Shown one piece after another: positions 46,451-55,011 of a DNA stretch of 64,000 bases (position 1 is the stretch's first letter; every line of letters starts with the position of its first letter). Source of the stretch: a virus; IMG/VR virus record IMGVR_UViG_3300023278_002893, positions 233,726 through 297,725 of that record; one strand, 5' to 3'. The position numbers and the translations under genes are program-made. The notes under the pieces are model-generated. The model made no database searches, had not been told where the DNA came from, and was given only the letters and a program-made list of their open reading frames with translations.

Positions 46451-47196
46451 ATTTGGGAGACGTCTTCGACTTCCCCACCATTTCCGATACCGAACTCGCG
46501 GCAGGTTTGTTGGATCCCATCGGCCTTCCGGAAATAAATCTTACGGAAGAAGATACAGTAAATCTGGACATCCCACTTTTAGAGTTGAGTGAGGATGAGT
46601 GGATAACTGAACTAGATGATGCGTTCCAAGATATATTTATCCCAACCACCGTGATAACCAGAGGGGTTGGATACTGCGAGAATGATAAGTGCTCTGATTA
46701 TGGTAAGGGTAGCTTCTTGTTCATGCATGAGGGTAACACTTTCACCTGTGTTACCTGTAATAAAACAAGCGACCATGTGTTATCGGAAAGAGGTATCCCG
46801 GAAAGGGAAGGTAACATCCCTTTTGCTACTGTTCGTATAGAATACGCATACGCGCCTGCTCGCCGTGAATACACAGAGATAGCTGTGCTCACCGACGAGG
46901 GATATAATGGACCGAGTGGTACTTATACAGTCCAAAATCCTTTATGTAAGACTTCCGAGCGCGCGTTCAAAATTGCCGAAACTCACCTATCCATAATAAA
47001 CCAAACGGGAGCATTCAGCGACGATGATTTGTCCGAAGTTCCGAAGTGTCATGAGATCCTCCTCAGTTTCGATAAACCGATCGTTGAACTAAGGAAAGAT
47101 CTGGAAAGACTAGAACGAAGATTAAGTAGTACACCTTTCCTCCAGAAAGAATTAGTAGTTTCAGATTTCATTGAAGTGGAATCTGACCCAAAATAA
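46438..47196 (+). CDS. zinc-ribbon protein, paralogue of the 33968 gene
   Basis: 252 residues: acidic N-terminal 80 residues in place of the partner's membrane helix, then VGYCENDKCSDYGKG, CVTC, YTVQNPLCKTSERAFKIAE and ILLSFDKPI. Aligns through most of its length with 33968-34633. Unknown function. Confidence 0.7.
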   Translation: MPRVDLGDVFDFPTISDTELAAGLLDPIGLPEINLTEEDTVNLDIPLLELSEDEWITELDDAFQDIFIPTTVITRGVGYCENDKCSDYGKGSFLFMHEGNTFTCVTCNKTSDHVLSERGIPEREGNIPFATVRIEYAYAPARREYTEIAVLTDEGYNGPSGTYTVQNPLCKTSERAFKIAETHLSIINQTGAFSDDDLSEVPKCHEILLSFDKPIVELRKDLERLERRLSSTPFLQKELVVSDFIEVESDPK

Positions 47197-47211
47197 GAAG
47201 AGGAGAAGCAC

Positions 47212-47613
47212 GTGGATCAAAATCGAGTAGTGCTGGCAGGACGATTGACGCGCGCGGCGGAGTTTCACCCCCCAGGACAAGTAGGACAAGCCCACTGCAC
47301 ATTCACACTTGCTATCAATAGAGTGGTAGTAGATAAGGGTGGTCCAAAAGCAGATTTCATTCCCTGTTCTTTGTGGGGTGACGCTGCCCAGAAATTCGTT
47401 GAGGAGCGTGCGAAGGGCGATTCGGTTGGTGTAATAGGAAGACTTAGGGCCAATTCCGTACTACAACCTGATGGGAAAAATCGCTGCTTCTTCGAAATCA
47501 GAGTAGAGGAATTTTCGAGTGGGTGCAAGTCCTTGAAGAATCTCCAGCCCGCCCCAAAGGCGACTACCGCAACTAAAGCAGTAAGTTTGCTTCAGAAAGA
47601 ATTCACCCCATGA
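47212..47613 (+). CDS. second SSB homologue (GTG start)
   Basis: 133 residues: RVVLAGRLTRAAEF, HCTFTLAINRVV, DFIPCSLWGDAAQKF, DSVGVIGRLRANS follow the SSB OB fold. The acidic tail is missing; the end is KEFTP. May serve a different step or stage than the SSB at 39668. GGAGAAG before the GTG. Confidence 0.85.
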   Translation: MDQNRVVLAGRLTRAAEFHPPGQVGQAHCTFTLAINRVVVDKGGPKADFIPCSLWGDAAQKFVEERAKGDSVGVIGRLRANSVLQPDGKNRCFFEIRVEEFSSGCKSLKNLQPAPKATTATKAVSLLQKEFTP

Positions 47614-48545
47614 GCAATAAATCTCAGTCGAAATCTGAACGCACGGAGGCGATTTCGCCCGAAGATCTTCTAGACGCCGCTTTTACAGAGGCCGATCTGA
47701 GAGAACTACACAGCATCAAACACGAGTTAGGTACCTGTGTGAGGTGGGGTACTCTGGTTGCACAAATTTTTACTTCCCTGCGAATTGGAGTAGATACTCT
47801 GGTTTTTCTGGAACATCCAGGTCAAAACCCGGCTGCAGTAAAAGTGAATCCCTATGAATCTTTATTTCCAATTGATCAGGAAAAGATCAACGGCCCCTCG
47901 AAGAAATCCAAGATGTGTAGAGAGTATGTACTGCTACATATAATAAAGAAGCTCCTCGGGGCACTGAAGACACACGTAAATCAAAAATTGGCTGAGTTCG
48001 ATGTAGTTGATGCGGAGACTGAAGGGCAACTTCGAGATCTCCTCGCCGAGAGCTACATCGCCAATGCCTACGACAGTGCTGATGAAGAGGAGATGGATCT
48101 CGTGGCCAGTACCGACGGCGAAATACCCATACCCAGTGAAGAATGCGTACACGACGACAGCAGTTTTCACGGAGTATCTGCCGAAGAGTCCGAATCGGGT
48201 AAAGACGAACTTCACAGGTTTTGTAGAACCTGCAACACTTGGCTTAGCAGACAGGTCTTGAAGAATAGGCTCAGTGATCAGTCTCGCTTCCGACAGAAAC
48301 GGAGAAAGCGGGAGTGTAGTCATCAAGGTGAGTGGGTAGAAGGTGGGGAGGGAAAAACAGCAATCTGCTCCAACTGCAAGGAGACAATCTCGAACCCTAG
48401 CGAATATAGTTGGGTGAAGGCGGGGTTGGAACCCTTTGGAGACGATCCTGATCAAGATGAGATTATGGAAATCCCGGTCGGACAATCGAGACGGGAGATC
48501 TCAGCAACAGTTAGAGCTAACGCTGCAACGAAGGAGTCGGTGTGA
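47610..48545 (+). CDS. hypothetical protein with zinc pairs
   Basis: 311 residues: helical N-terminal 200, then CRTCNTW and CSNCKET pairs with a basic linker. Not recognised. ATGA overlap with the SSB gene and GTG overlap with the receiver gene, so all are co-translated. Confidence 0.7.
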   Translation: MSNKSQSKSERTEAISPEDLLDAAFTEADLRELHSIKHELGTCVRWGTLVAQIFTSLRIGVDTLVFLEHPGQNPAAVKVNPYESLFPIDQEKINGPSKKSKMCREYVLLHIIKKLLGALKTHVNQKLAEFDVVDAETEGQLRDLLAESYIANAYDSADEEEMDLVASTDGEIPIPSEECVHDDSSFHGVSAEESESGKDELHRFCRTCNTWLSRQVLKNRLSDQSRFRQKRRKRECSHQGEWVEGGEGKTAICSNCKETISNPSEYSWVKAGLEPFGDDPDQDEIMEIPVGQSRREISATVRANAATKESV

Positions 48546-48976
48546 GGGTACTAATCGTAGAGGATAACGTTGCGCTGATCCCTGAATATCTGAGAATCTT
48601 CAAGGAAATACTAGGAGATGGCGATACTTATACTCACGTTGCGTCCGTCCACGACGCCATCGAGTCGCTTTTCGAAGAAAATTGGGATGTCATCTTAGTC
48701 GATACTGATCTTGGAGTCGCTGGAAAATTCAAGAGTGGAATTGAGGGAGGGGACGAGTTAACTCTGAGGAATGGTTATGATTTGGTCAGATTCAGACGTC
48801 GGGTAGAACAATTGGAATCAGACCGCATCGTTCCTGCCAAGATTATTGGGTTAGCACCCAATCGGTCAGCTTTGCCTGCTTTTGACACAGTTGGAACCAA
48901 CCATCGACTCTTCAAGTTGGATATCCCTGGAATTGCCAAACAGATCCGCGCATACTCCGACGAAGTACAGGCCTAG
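48542..48976 (+). CDS. stand-alone response-regulator receiver domain (GTG start)
   Basis: 144 residues. RVLIVEDN (acidic pair), WDVILVDTDLG (phospho-acceptor Asp) and a Lys in HRLFKLDIPGI match the CheY-like fold. No output domain. Could intercept phosphoryl groups from host kinases or act as a binding module. The start overlaps the previous stop. Confidence 0.78.
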   Translation: MRVLIVEDNVALIPEYLRIFKEILGDGDTYTHVASVHDAIESLFEENWDVILVDTDLGVAGKFKSGIEGGDELTLRNGYDLVRFRRRVEQLESDRIVPAKIIGLAPNRSALPAFDTVGTNHRLFKLDIPGIAKQIRAYSDEVQA

Positions 48977-48986
48977 GGAGAAGACC

Positions 48987-49271
48987 GTGAATGACGTGAT
49001 TGAGACTACAGGTATAGTCGTGGATGTCCTGGGTAGCAACAATTACCGGGTGGAAGTAGGTCCCGACGATGCTAGTAAGAGAACGATTCTCTGTTACCTG
49101 GGTGGCCGGATGCGCAGATATCGAATCAATATTCTTCCCGGTGATGAAGTAACAATCACGACATCCCCTCCGTTTGAACGAGGAAGGATCACCTACCGCG
49201 GAAAGAAGTTGGATCGGACAGAAAAGTCCGGGAAGCGTCCCAAGGGACGTGGTGCCCGGAGGAGAAGGTAA
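48987..49271 (+). CDS. infA: translation initiation factor IF-1 homologue
   Basis: 94 residues. IETTGIVVDVLGSNNYRVEV, CYLGGRMRRYRINILPGDEV and GRITYR follow bacterial IF-1 (GTV-E-LPN-FRVE, SGKMRKNYIRIL-GD-V, GRI-FR) through the OB fold. A basic C-terminal tail of about 20 residues (GKRPKGRGARRRR) is extra. IF-1 blocks the ribosomal A site during initiation. GTG start behind GGGAGAAGACC. A tRNA-Leu gene follows 11 nt later. Phage-borne initiation factors are rare. Confidence 0.85.
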   Translation: MNDVIETTGIVVDVLGSNNYRVEVGPDDASKRTILCYLGGRMRRYRINILPGDEVTITTSPPFERGRITYRGKKLDRTEKSGKRPKGRGARRRR

Positions 49272-49282
49272 TACTTAGTTGC

Positions 49283-49367
49283 GGGGAAGTGGTGAAATTG
49301 GCAGACACGCGGGATTCAAGATGCCGTGCCTTCGGGCGTGAGGGTTCGACTCCCTCCTTCCCCACCA
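49283..49367 (+). tRNA. tRNA-Leu (CAA)
   Basis: Acceptor GGGGAAG/CTTCCCC, anticodon loop TTCAAGA with CAA, long variable arm, T arm GAGGG-TTCGACT-CCCTC, encoded CCA. One mismatch in the anticodon stem. Confidence 0.92.
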
Positions 49368-49382
49368 AGCAAAGGAGAAGAC

Positions 49383-49562
49383 ATGACAGTTGAAGAAATG
49401 CGAGAGAAAACAGTGGGCCTGAAGTCCGCCGACCGGCTCGCCGGGGCAGCTGATCTTTGGAATGTAACTGCCGAGATCTGTGAGAGATTGGAAGCCATTC
49501 AGAAACGCCTGGATGAACCCATGAACGTATATACGAAATCCGATCCGGGGATAACAGAGTAG
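49383..49562 (+). CDS. hypothetical small protein
   Basis: 59 residues, helical (MTVEEMREKTVGLKSADRL ...). AAAGGAGAAG before the ATG. Followed by a T run and a GGGTAA-TCAT-TTACCC hairpin in front of the next gene's ribosome site. Confidence 0.6.
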   Translation: MTVEEMREKTVGLKSADRLAGAADLWNVTAEICERLEAIQKRLDEPMNVYTKSDPGITE

Positions 49563-49607
49563 AGGATTTTTTTTTGGGTAATCATTTACCCAGGAGAAAG
49601 AAAAGAA

Positions 49608-50033
49608 ATGCCGAAAGTATTCGTGTACGGAACCCTTCGTAAGGGTGATTGTCGAAACCGCATGCTCGTCGAGGCGACCTGCGTTGCCGCCGAAGCCTAT
49701 CTCGACGGATTTGATCTGCTCGACATGGGATCCTTTCCAGGAATCGTTCCCACCGAGTCCGCATCTGTCACTCGCGTGAGGGGGGAAGTCTATGATGTCT
49801 CCGACGATCTGCTCGCCGATCTCGATGTAGTGGAGGGTTTCCAGGAAGATCGACCAGATGATTCTTTGTACCTTCGACAAGAAGTGACTGTCAAGATCTT
49901 CGGCAGTGAGGATATCGAAGTCCTTACCTACATTTACAATGAAAGAAGATATCGACGACACGATCGTCACAACATCATCGAGTCGGGTGACTGGTTCGAT
50001 ACCAAAGCACAGCCGCCACCGCCCAACTTCTAG
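49608..50033 (+). CDS. gamma-glutamylcyclotransferase-like protein
   Basis: 141 residues. VFVYGTLRKGD, DGFDLLDMGSFPGIVP, VRGEVYDV and DVVEGF define the GGCT/AIG2 fold, which releases 5-oxoproline from gamma-glutamyl amides. The catalytic acid may be the Glu of GEVYDV or VVEG; this needs alignment. First gene of a cassette with an amidoligase and a glutamine amidotransferase, where GGCT-like enzymes are known partners. Confidence 0.85.
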   Translation: MPKVFVYGTLRKGDCRNRMLVEATCVAAEAYLDGFDLLDMGSFPGIVPTESASVTRVRGEVYDVSDDLLADLDVVEGFQEDRPDDSLYLRQEVTVKIFGSEDIEVLTYIYNERRYRRHDRHNIIESGDWFDTKAQPPPPNF

Positions 50034-50148
50034 AGGTAGATTTTATATACGAGGGCACCGTCGCGTTCGGGCTACCAGACTACGGGGGATCGTCTCACGT
50101 TAGAGTCTGGAAATACTTAGACCGTTAGTTGAAGGAGTAGTTTCCATT
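50034..50148 (+). promoter_or_regulatory. leader with hairpin
   Basis: CCAGACT pairs with AGTCTGG (about 50080-50112), just before GAAGGAG of the 50149 gene. Possible attenuation or processing site between the GGCT gene and the ligase genes. Confidence 0.4.
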
Positions 50149-50952
50149 ATGGGTGCCAAAGTAAAGGACGAAACACCAAAGACCAAGTTCGGTGGTGATT
50201 ACAAGACAGCTCAGATCTACAGCATGGGGTATGAGTTCGCATTCATGTCTCAGAAGCGAAAGGGTGCGGTCTATGAACAGGCCACCCCCATGGTGTATTG
50301 CAAGGACTTCCTCCACGACGCTCTCTGGGCTTTCATCAACCAGACGAATTGGCAGATCCACAGCTTCAAGTACAACTACGGGAAGAACCCGCCCTTGATG
50401 CTCGACCATACCGCGCTCGCCTTCCAGAACACCCAGTTCAAGGGTAATGAAGACGAGTTCCATGGGAAGATGGACGCGTGTTTGGAATTCCTTCGTCTCT
50501 GTGAGCGTCAGTTGAACCTGCGCCCCTCGGAGATCCACCAGGTCGAAAACAAGAACGGTCCGTGTTGGTTGGTGCTTGGTGACGCGGGATGGCAGCATTC
50601 CCCCACCATGATTTCCCTCTACACGCTCTTCATCCGACTAGGCTGCTTCCACACGCCAGGAGCTAAGCTCGAAGATACGTTGAAGTTGGCAAAGTCAGGG
50701 AAGATCAAGATCGGTCAGTCCGGCTATGCAGGCAACAACGACGGGAGCTACGTCAAGCAGGGTTGGAAGGGGATCGAATTGATCTTGAAGCACGGGATGG
50801 GTATCTGGCATCCTAAGCAGGCGGACAACTACCCAATGTCTCTCAGGGATGCCGGGCTTCATGACAACTACGGGATCGTCAACTTCACCGCCAAACGTCC
50901 CCTGGAAACGATGCCACACTGGTACCGTAAGGAAATCTGGGGCAAAAAGTAA
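50149..50952 (+). CDS. amidoligase-cassette protein, paralogue of the 53532 gene
   Basis: 267 residues, unknown fold. Shares with 53532-54284 a central region (CLEFLRLCERQLNLRPSEI, CWLVLGDAGWQHSPTMISLY) and overall length; both are the outer genes of the cassette. No ATP-grasp motif recognised. Could be a substrate-binding or ligase partner. GAAGGAG before the ATG. Confidence 0.72.
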   Translation: MGAKVKDETPKTKFGGDYKTAQIYSMGYEFAFMSQKRKGAVYEQATPMVYCKDFLHDALWAFINQTNWQIHSFKYNYGKNPPLMLDHTALAFQNTQFKGNEDEFHGKMDACLEFLRLCERQLNLRPSEIHQVENKNGPCWLVLGDAGWQHSPTMISLYTLFIRLGCFHTPGAKLEDTLKLAKSGKIKIGQSGYAGNNDGSYVKQGWKGIELILKHGMGIWHPKQADNYPMSLRDAGLHDNYGIVNFTAKRPLETMPHWYRKEIWGKK

Positions 50953-50962
50953 GGAGAGATCG

Positions 50963-51859
50963 ATGGAAGGGTGTTTCGTCGCCGGGGCCGACCCCGAGCT
51001 GATGCTGGTAGATGCGCAGGGAGTTCTAGTTAGTGCCATTGGGATCGTCCCGGGAACCAAAGAAGATCCCCATCCCCTGACTTGTGGGGCGGTACAACAT
51101 GACAATGTCCTGGGCGAGTTCAATGTCAATCCTTCGGAAACCAGTGAAGAACTGGTACACAATTTTCGGGAAGTCCTACGGGAACTCTCGGAGATGATAG
51201 CTCCTCTGTCTTTGGTGGCCAGAGCCAGTGCCGAATACCCAAAGTCTGCATTGGAAGATGACGTGGCTAAGATCTTCGGATGCGATCCAGACTTCAATGC
51301 CTGGACCATGATGAGGAACTCCGTCGACGGCACTGCTGCCATGAAGAGATTCCGATCTGCCGGAGGTCACTTCCATGTGGGAATGGCCGACTCGACCAGG
51401 GAGATGCTCGCCGATCCTTACGGAAAAGTCGAGGTCGTGAAGATGATGGATATCTTCATGGGTATTCCCAGTGTCCTTATCGACGACGACCCGACCGCCC
51501 CTGCTCGAAGGAAGCTCTATGGAGGAGCGGGCGCCCACCGACCCAAGGACTACGGAGTGGAATACCGAGCCTTGGGCAACTTCTGGGTCAGATCGCCCGA
51601 TCTCGTGGAGCTGATGTACGAGCTAGCCAATGTAGCGGTGTCTCTGACTCTGGACGGAAAAAGCAGCGAGATTATCGAGGCAGTGAGTGAAGAAACCGCT
51701 CAGCAGGTAATCAACAAATCCGATCGCTCCGTGGCGGGAAAGATCGTTGAGAATCATCTGAAGAAATGGATCGATTCCACGATCTACCAATGTCTCGTCT
51801 CTAAGTCACCAATCGCTAACATAAAGGGACTAACCTTGAAAGAGGCCTGGGGAATCTAG
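50963..51859 (+). CDS. COOH-NH2 ligase (phiEco32 type 2 amidoligase)
   Basis: 298 residues. GADPELMLVD, AIGIVPGTKEDPH, GAVQHDNVLGEFNV, AGGHFHVGMAD, EYRALGNFW match the phage phiEco32-like COOH-NH2 ligase family of the glutamine-synthetase-like fold. It joins a carboxylate to an amine using ATP, forming an amide or peptide bond. Substrate unknown. AAGGAGAG before the ATG; TAGTG overlap with the next gene. Confidence 0.88.
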   Translation: MEGCFVAGADPELMLVDAQGVLVSAIGIVPGTKEDPHPLTCGAVQHDNVLGEFNVNPSETSEELVHNFREVLRELSEMIAPLSLVARASAEYPKSALEDDVAKIFGCDPDFNAWTMMRNSVDGTAAMKRFRSAGGHFHVGMADSTREMLADPYGKVEVVKMMDIFMGIPSVLIDDDPTAPARRKLYGGAGAHRPKDYGVEYRALGNFWVRSPDLVELMYELANVAVSLTLDGKSSEIIEAVSEETAQQVINKSDRSVAGKIVENHLKKWIDSTIYQCLVSKSPIANIKGLTLKEAWGI

Positions 51860-52761
51860 TGCAACGTTTGTTACCGGGGAATAAAAAGGCTCGTCGCGGA
51901 TGGGATGTCGAGATTCCAGACCACCTTTCCTGCGAGATAGGCGACCACGTCGTATATCGCGCAGTTAATCGCCTCGGCGGTGAGCACACGTTCTCAGATA
52001 AAGAAACCGCTCCCGTCAGCACAAGAGTTTGTTACGCCGAGTGTCGGCCGAAATACAACAACTACGATATCGAATGTATGCCCCACAATATGAAGAAGAG
52101 AGGTGTTATCACAATCGACGATGTGATTACCTTCTTCAATTACTTCGATGCTCTGGAAATGCTTCCAGAAGGGATTGAAATGTGGGAGAAAGCTCCCGGA
52201 TCAGGAACTCACATCCTCATCAAGGCTGACTCGAAGACCAATCCCCACTACTATTACGTCGCCCTGACTTTGTATCGGTGGGTGGATTCCCATCCCGTAC
52301 TGGTTTGGAAATTCTTGAGACTTATGGAATCCAATCCCGAACTCCACCCCATGCAGGTGCTACCCCATCTGATCGAGAAGTATATCAACAATAGTAATCA
52401 CAGCTTCATCGAAGTAGGGCTAGCATATACAGCCGCTATCAATCCTCTATCGGGACTGTCGGCCAAATTATACTTCGATTCGTCCTCTAAGTTTGGTAAG
52501 AAAGCGCTGGCCGAACCAACGAAGTATGTCCTCGATGGCATCAAAGAGATATGTGAGAAGATAACTCCCATGATCAAGCTCAAGGTACCTGTGAGTAAAC
52601 ATCCCTGGTCTCCTACTTACACCACAGAACCGCTATACGTGTTAGAACAGGGTGTAGATTGTCTAAGCCCTGTACTGACCGAGTTGTACAATCTCACCAA
52701 CCCAAACAAGAAAACAATCGTGGAGTTTCTAGAAGAAAACTTCACCAAGGAGCGAAGGTAA
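51859..52761 (+). CDS. amidoligase-cassette protein, unknown
   Basis: 300 residues (GTG start inside the ligase stop). Helical and alpha/beta, no motif that I recognise (YYYVALTLYRWVDSHPVLVW central). Position suggests a second ligase or an adaptor of the cassette. Confidence 0.7.
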   Translation: MQRLLPGNKKARRGWDVEIPDHLSCEIGDHVVYRAVNRLGGEHTFSDKETAPVSTRVCYAECRPKYNNYDIECMPHNMKKRGVITIDDVITFFNYFDALEMLPEGIEMWEKAPGSGTHILIKADSKTNPHYYYVALTLYRWVDSHPVLVWKFLRLMESNPELHPMQVLPHLIEKYINNSNHSFIEVGLAYTAAINPLSGLSAKLYFDSSSKFGKKALAEPTKYVLDGIKEICEKITPMIKLKVPVSKHPWSPTYTTEPLYVLEQGVDCLSPVLTELYNLTNPNKKTIVEFLEENFTKERR

Positions 52762-52764
52762 GCA

Positions 52765-53469
52765 ATGCTGATTTACGTCGAGGATGATTACGATGGACAA
52801 TACGGAACTTTTTGGTCGGAACTCGGCGAAATCATTCGCGATCCCGCGATCTTCAAGGCCCGCCCTCAAGACTTCGGACTAGTCTGCTTCACGGGTGGTT
52901 CCGATGTGAGCCCCGAACTGTATGACCACCAGAATCTGGGCAGTCACAACAGCCTCTCCCGCGACAAGACGGAGATGCGAGTCTACGAGCTGGCGTTGGA
53001 ACATGGAATCCCCATGACCGGCATCTGCCGGGGCAGCCAGTTCCTGAATGTCCAGATGGGCGGAACCATGGTTCAGGATCTAGGCGCGAGCCACGGTGGT
53101 AGCCCGCACCTCGCACTGACCATCCAAGCCGACGATGACGTCCGGGACATGCAGGTTACCAGTTCTCATCATCAGATGAGTGTGTTGGGTGAAGGAGGAA
53201 TCCTGCTGGCCCACTCCGAGATCTCGATCCCTTGGGACGCTTGTGCGTACGACGGAGAATTCCCGGCTGGAGCAGAGTGCCTGCTCGACGAACGCGGTGA
53301 CGATCCGGAGAAGCGCATCTACATGACCGAAGCCTTCGCCTATCCCGAAGCCAGGATCTTTGCCGTCCAGCATCATCCCGAATGGCAGGATGTCAGTTGC
53401 AAAGCGGCTCAATGGACTCTTCGCAAGATTCGCGAGATTTGTCTGGGAGAAAAAGAAGCAGCGGTTTGA
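52765..53469 (+). CDS. class I glutamine amidotransferase (peptidase C26-like)
   Basis: 234 residues. Nucleophile Cys in TGICRGSQFLNV, DLGASHGG, SHHQMSV and AVQHHPEW (catalytic His) fit gamma-glutamyl hydrolases such as PuuD. Could cleave a gamma-glutamyl amide or supply ammonia for the ligase. Short ATG behind AAGG; the end is coupled to the last cassette gene. Confidence 0.88.
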   Translation: MLIYVEDDYDGQYGTFWSELGEIIRDPAIFKARPQDFGLVCFTGGSDVSPELYDHQNLGSHNSLSRDKTEMRVYELALEHGIPMTGICRGSQFLNVQMGGTMVQDLGASHGGSPHLALTIQADDDVRDMQVTSSHHQMSVLGEGGILLAHSEISIPWDACAYDGEFPAGAECLLDERGDDPEKRIYMTEAFAYPEARIFAVQHHPEWQDVSCKAAQWTLRKIREICLGEKEAAV

Positions 53470-53531
53470 AGACCGTAATAATTCGTTGGTTCCAGCGAAT
53501 AGGTAAAAGACCCAGAACGAAGAGGTGCTAC

Positions 53532-54284
53532 GTGACAGAAGAGACAGAAGTAGATTGGAACGCCGACGGGATTAACGAGTGCGATAGTTATTTCGAGGGG
53601 CCTGTGTTTGCTTGGCTATCCCCCAAGTCGAAAGGTAAGTTGAAACAGGCTCACCAATGGACAAGGTGCCGCGACATCGTCGGGTCGTATTTTTCAGGAG
53701 CCCTAAGAAGCACTTCCACAGAGTATGGGGGCATCGCGTGGAAAAAGAATTACCCGCTGCCCTCTTTTGATCAGACCGTTGTGGGAGTCAAGTTGAACTC
53801 CCAAGACAGCAAGACTTTGACTTACGACTCCAATAACATGGAGACGATCGTCTGGGCAATCGAAGATAAGCTCGGTCTCAAAAGGACTGAACTGATCCCG
53901 ATGGAGAACCCCCAGACCTATCCTGAGGGATGCCAACTCTGGGCATTTGTCGGGGACCCGTTCTGGCAGAAAGCACCTCCACTGCTCAGCATGTACCTTC
54001 TGCTAATCAGAACCACCCCATACCTCGATCCCGACGTCGGCAGCCTGACGAAGATCATCGGACAGAATCTCAGGGAGCGGAATGCTGGCGAAGATTGTCT
54101 CGCCGCTGCTAAGACCACCATCATGCGCATCGTTAAGGAAGGAACGGAAGTCTGGACTGGTGAGCAAGAAGAATACTACACAGGTAGGAAGTTCCAATAC
54201 CTCGGCTTGAAGTACTTCACCGCCCTAAGTCCGCGAGAAAGGAAACACTTCCTAGCCCACGGAAAGCCAGACACGATACTGTAA
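53532..54284 (+). CDS. amidoligase-cassette protein, paralogue of the 50149 gene
   Basis: 250 residues from the GTG at 53532 (AGAGG six bases before). It aligns with 50149-50952: IVWAIEDKLGLKRTELI, LWAFVGDPFWQKAPPLLSMY. A longer TTG start at 53466 overlapping the previous stop is possible but does not match the partner's N-terminus. Function unknown. Confidence 0.7.
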   Translation: MTEETEVDWNADGINECDSYFEGPVFAWLSPKSKGKLKQAHQWTRCRDIVGSYFSGALRSTSTEYGGIAWKKNYPLPSFDQTVVGVKLNSQDSKTLTYDSNNMETIVWAIEDKLGLKRTELIPMENPQTYPEGCQLWAFVGDPFWQKAPPLLSMYLLLIRTTPYLDPDVGSLTKIIGQNLRERNAGEDCLAAAKTTIMRIVKEGTEVWTGEQEEYYTGRKFQYLGLKYFTALSPRERKHFLAHGKPDTIL

Positions 54285-54289
54285 AGTTC

Positions 54290-54318
54290 TTGACATTCGA
54301 GGCCTAATAACGTATCAT
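54290..54318 (+). promoter_or_regulatory. sigma70-type promoter of the tRNA array
   Basis: TTGACA at 54290-54295, 17-nt spacer, TATCAT at 54313-54318. Start expected near 54325, ahead of the tRNA-Arg and the interleaved genes. Confidence 0.85.
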
Positions 54319-54388
54319 TGTATTTCAATCTCCCCCCTAAGGAGTCGGAAATTACCACCCTCCCGGACACGAGTAAAGGAAATAATAT

Positions 54389-54465
54389 GCCCCCTTCGTC
54401 TAATTGGATAAGGCCCTGGTTTTCTAAACCAGTTATTGCAGGTTCGAGTCCTGCAGGGGGTGCCA
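54389..54465 (+). tRNA. tRNA-Arg (TCT)
   Basis: Acceptor GCCCCCT/AGGGGGT, anticodon arm CTGGT-TTTCTAA-ACCAG with TCT, T arm GCAGG-TTCGAGT-CCTGC, encoded CCA. Confidence 0.95.
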
Positions 54466-54493
54466 AATACAAATCCATCCAAAGGAGAAGTAG

Positions 54494-54745
54494 ATGCCGA
54501 AAAATATCAGTAAATGGCATTCTCGTGCGGTCTGCCCCTTCTGTGGTTGGCACACATACGCCCCCTTCGGAAATGTTTTCCACGTACACATCGATTGCTG
54601 CCCAGAATGTGGTCACAAGAAATACGATAGTTTTCTTCGCGACGGAAATAAAGTGTGGTACGTAAAGACCATGCGACGTGTGAATGGCGCGGAACTATGG
54701 AAGCCCAAGACTTGGGGTACCCATCACTGGGAGACAAGGGACTAA
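54494..54745 (+). CDS. zinc-ribbon protein
   Basis: 83 residues. CPFC and CCPEC flank a beta hairpin as in a zinc ribbon, basic and Trp-rich C-terminus. Common phage type, role unknown. AAAGGAG before the ATG. Confidence 0.72.
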   Translation: MPKNISKWHSRAVCPFCGWHTYAPFGNVFHVHIDCCPECGHKKYDSFLRDGNKVWYVKTMRRVNGAELWKPKTWGTHHWETRD

Positions 54746-55011
54746 TGAATAAGATACAACGACCGACCGATATCGGAATGACTGGAGTCATGCTCCATCT
54801 GGCCGAATACTTTCTGTCTCAAGCCGTCGATATCCTGGCGCACATCATGATTGCGCCAAGCTCAGCATCCACCGATTGCATTCTCGAAAGAGCAGGGGAC
54901 GCAAACGAGGTATTCACTTTCACCTGGGAATGCTACATCAAACACACGAACTGTGCCTTAGAGACAACCAGCCTTACGTTGGGCGATCTCCACGAGGGAA
55001 AAACGACATGA
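54745..55011 (+). CDS. hypothetical protein
   Basis: 88 residues, helical hydrophobic middle (GVMLHLAEYFLSQAVDIL), not clearly membrane; not recognised. TAATG overlap sets the start. Confidence 0.65.
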   Translation: MNKIQRPTDIGMTGVMLHLAEYFLSQAVDILAHIMIAPSSASTDCILERAGDANEVFTFTWECYIKHTNCALETTSLTLGDLHEGKTT

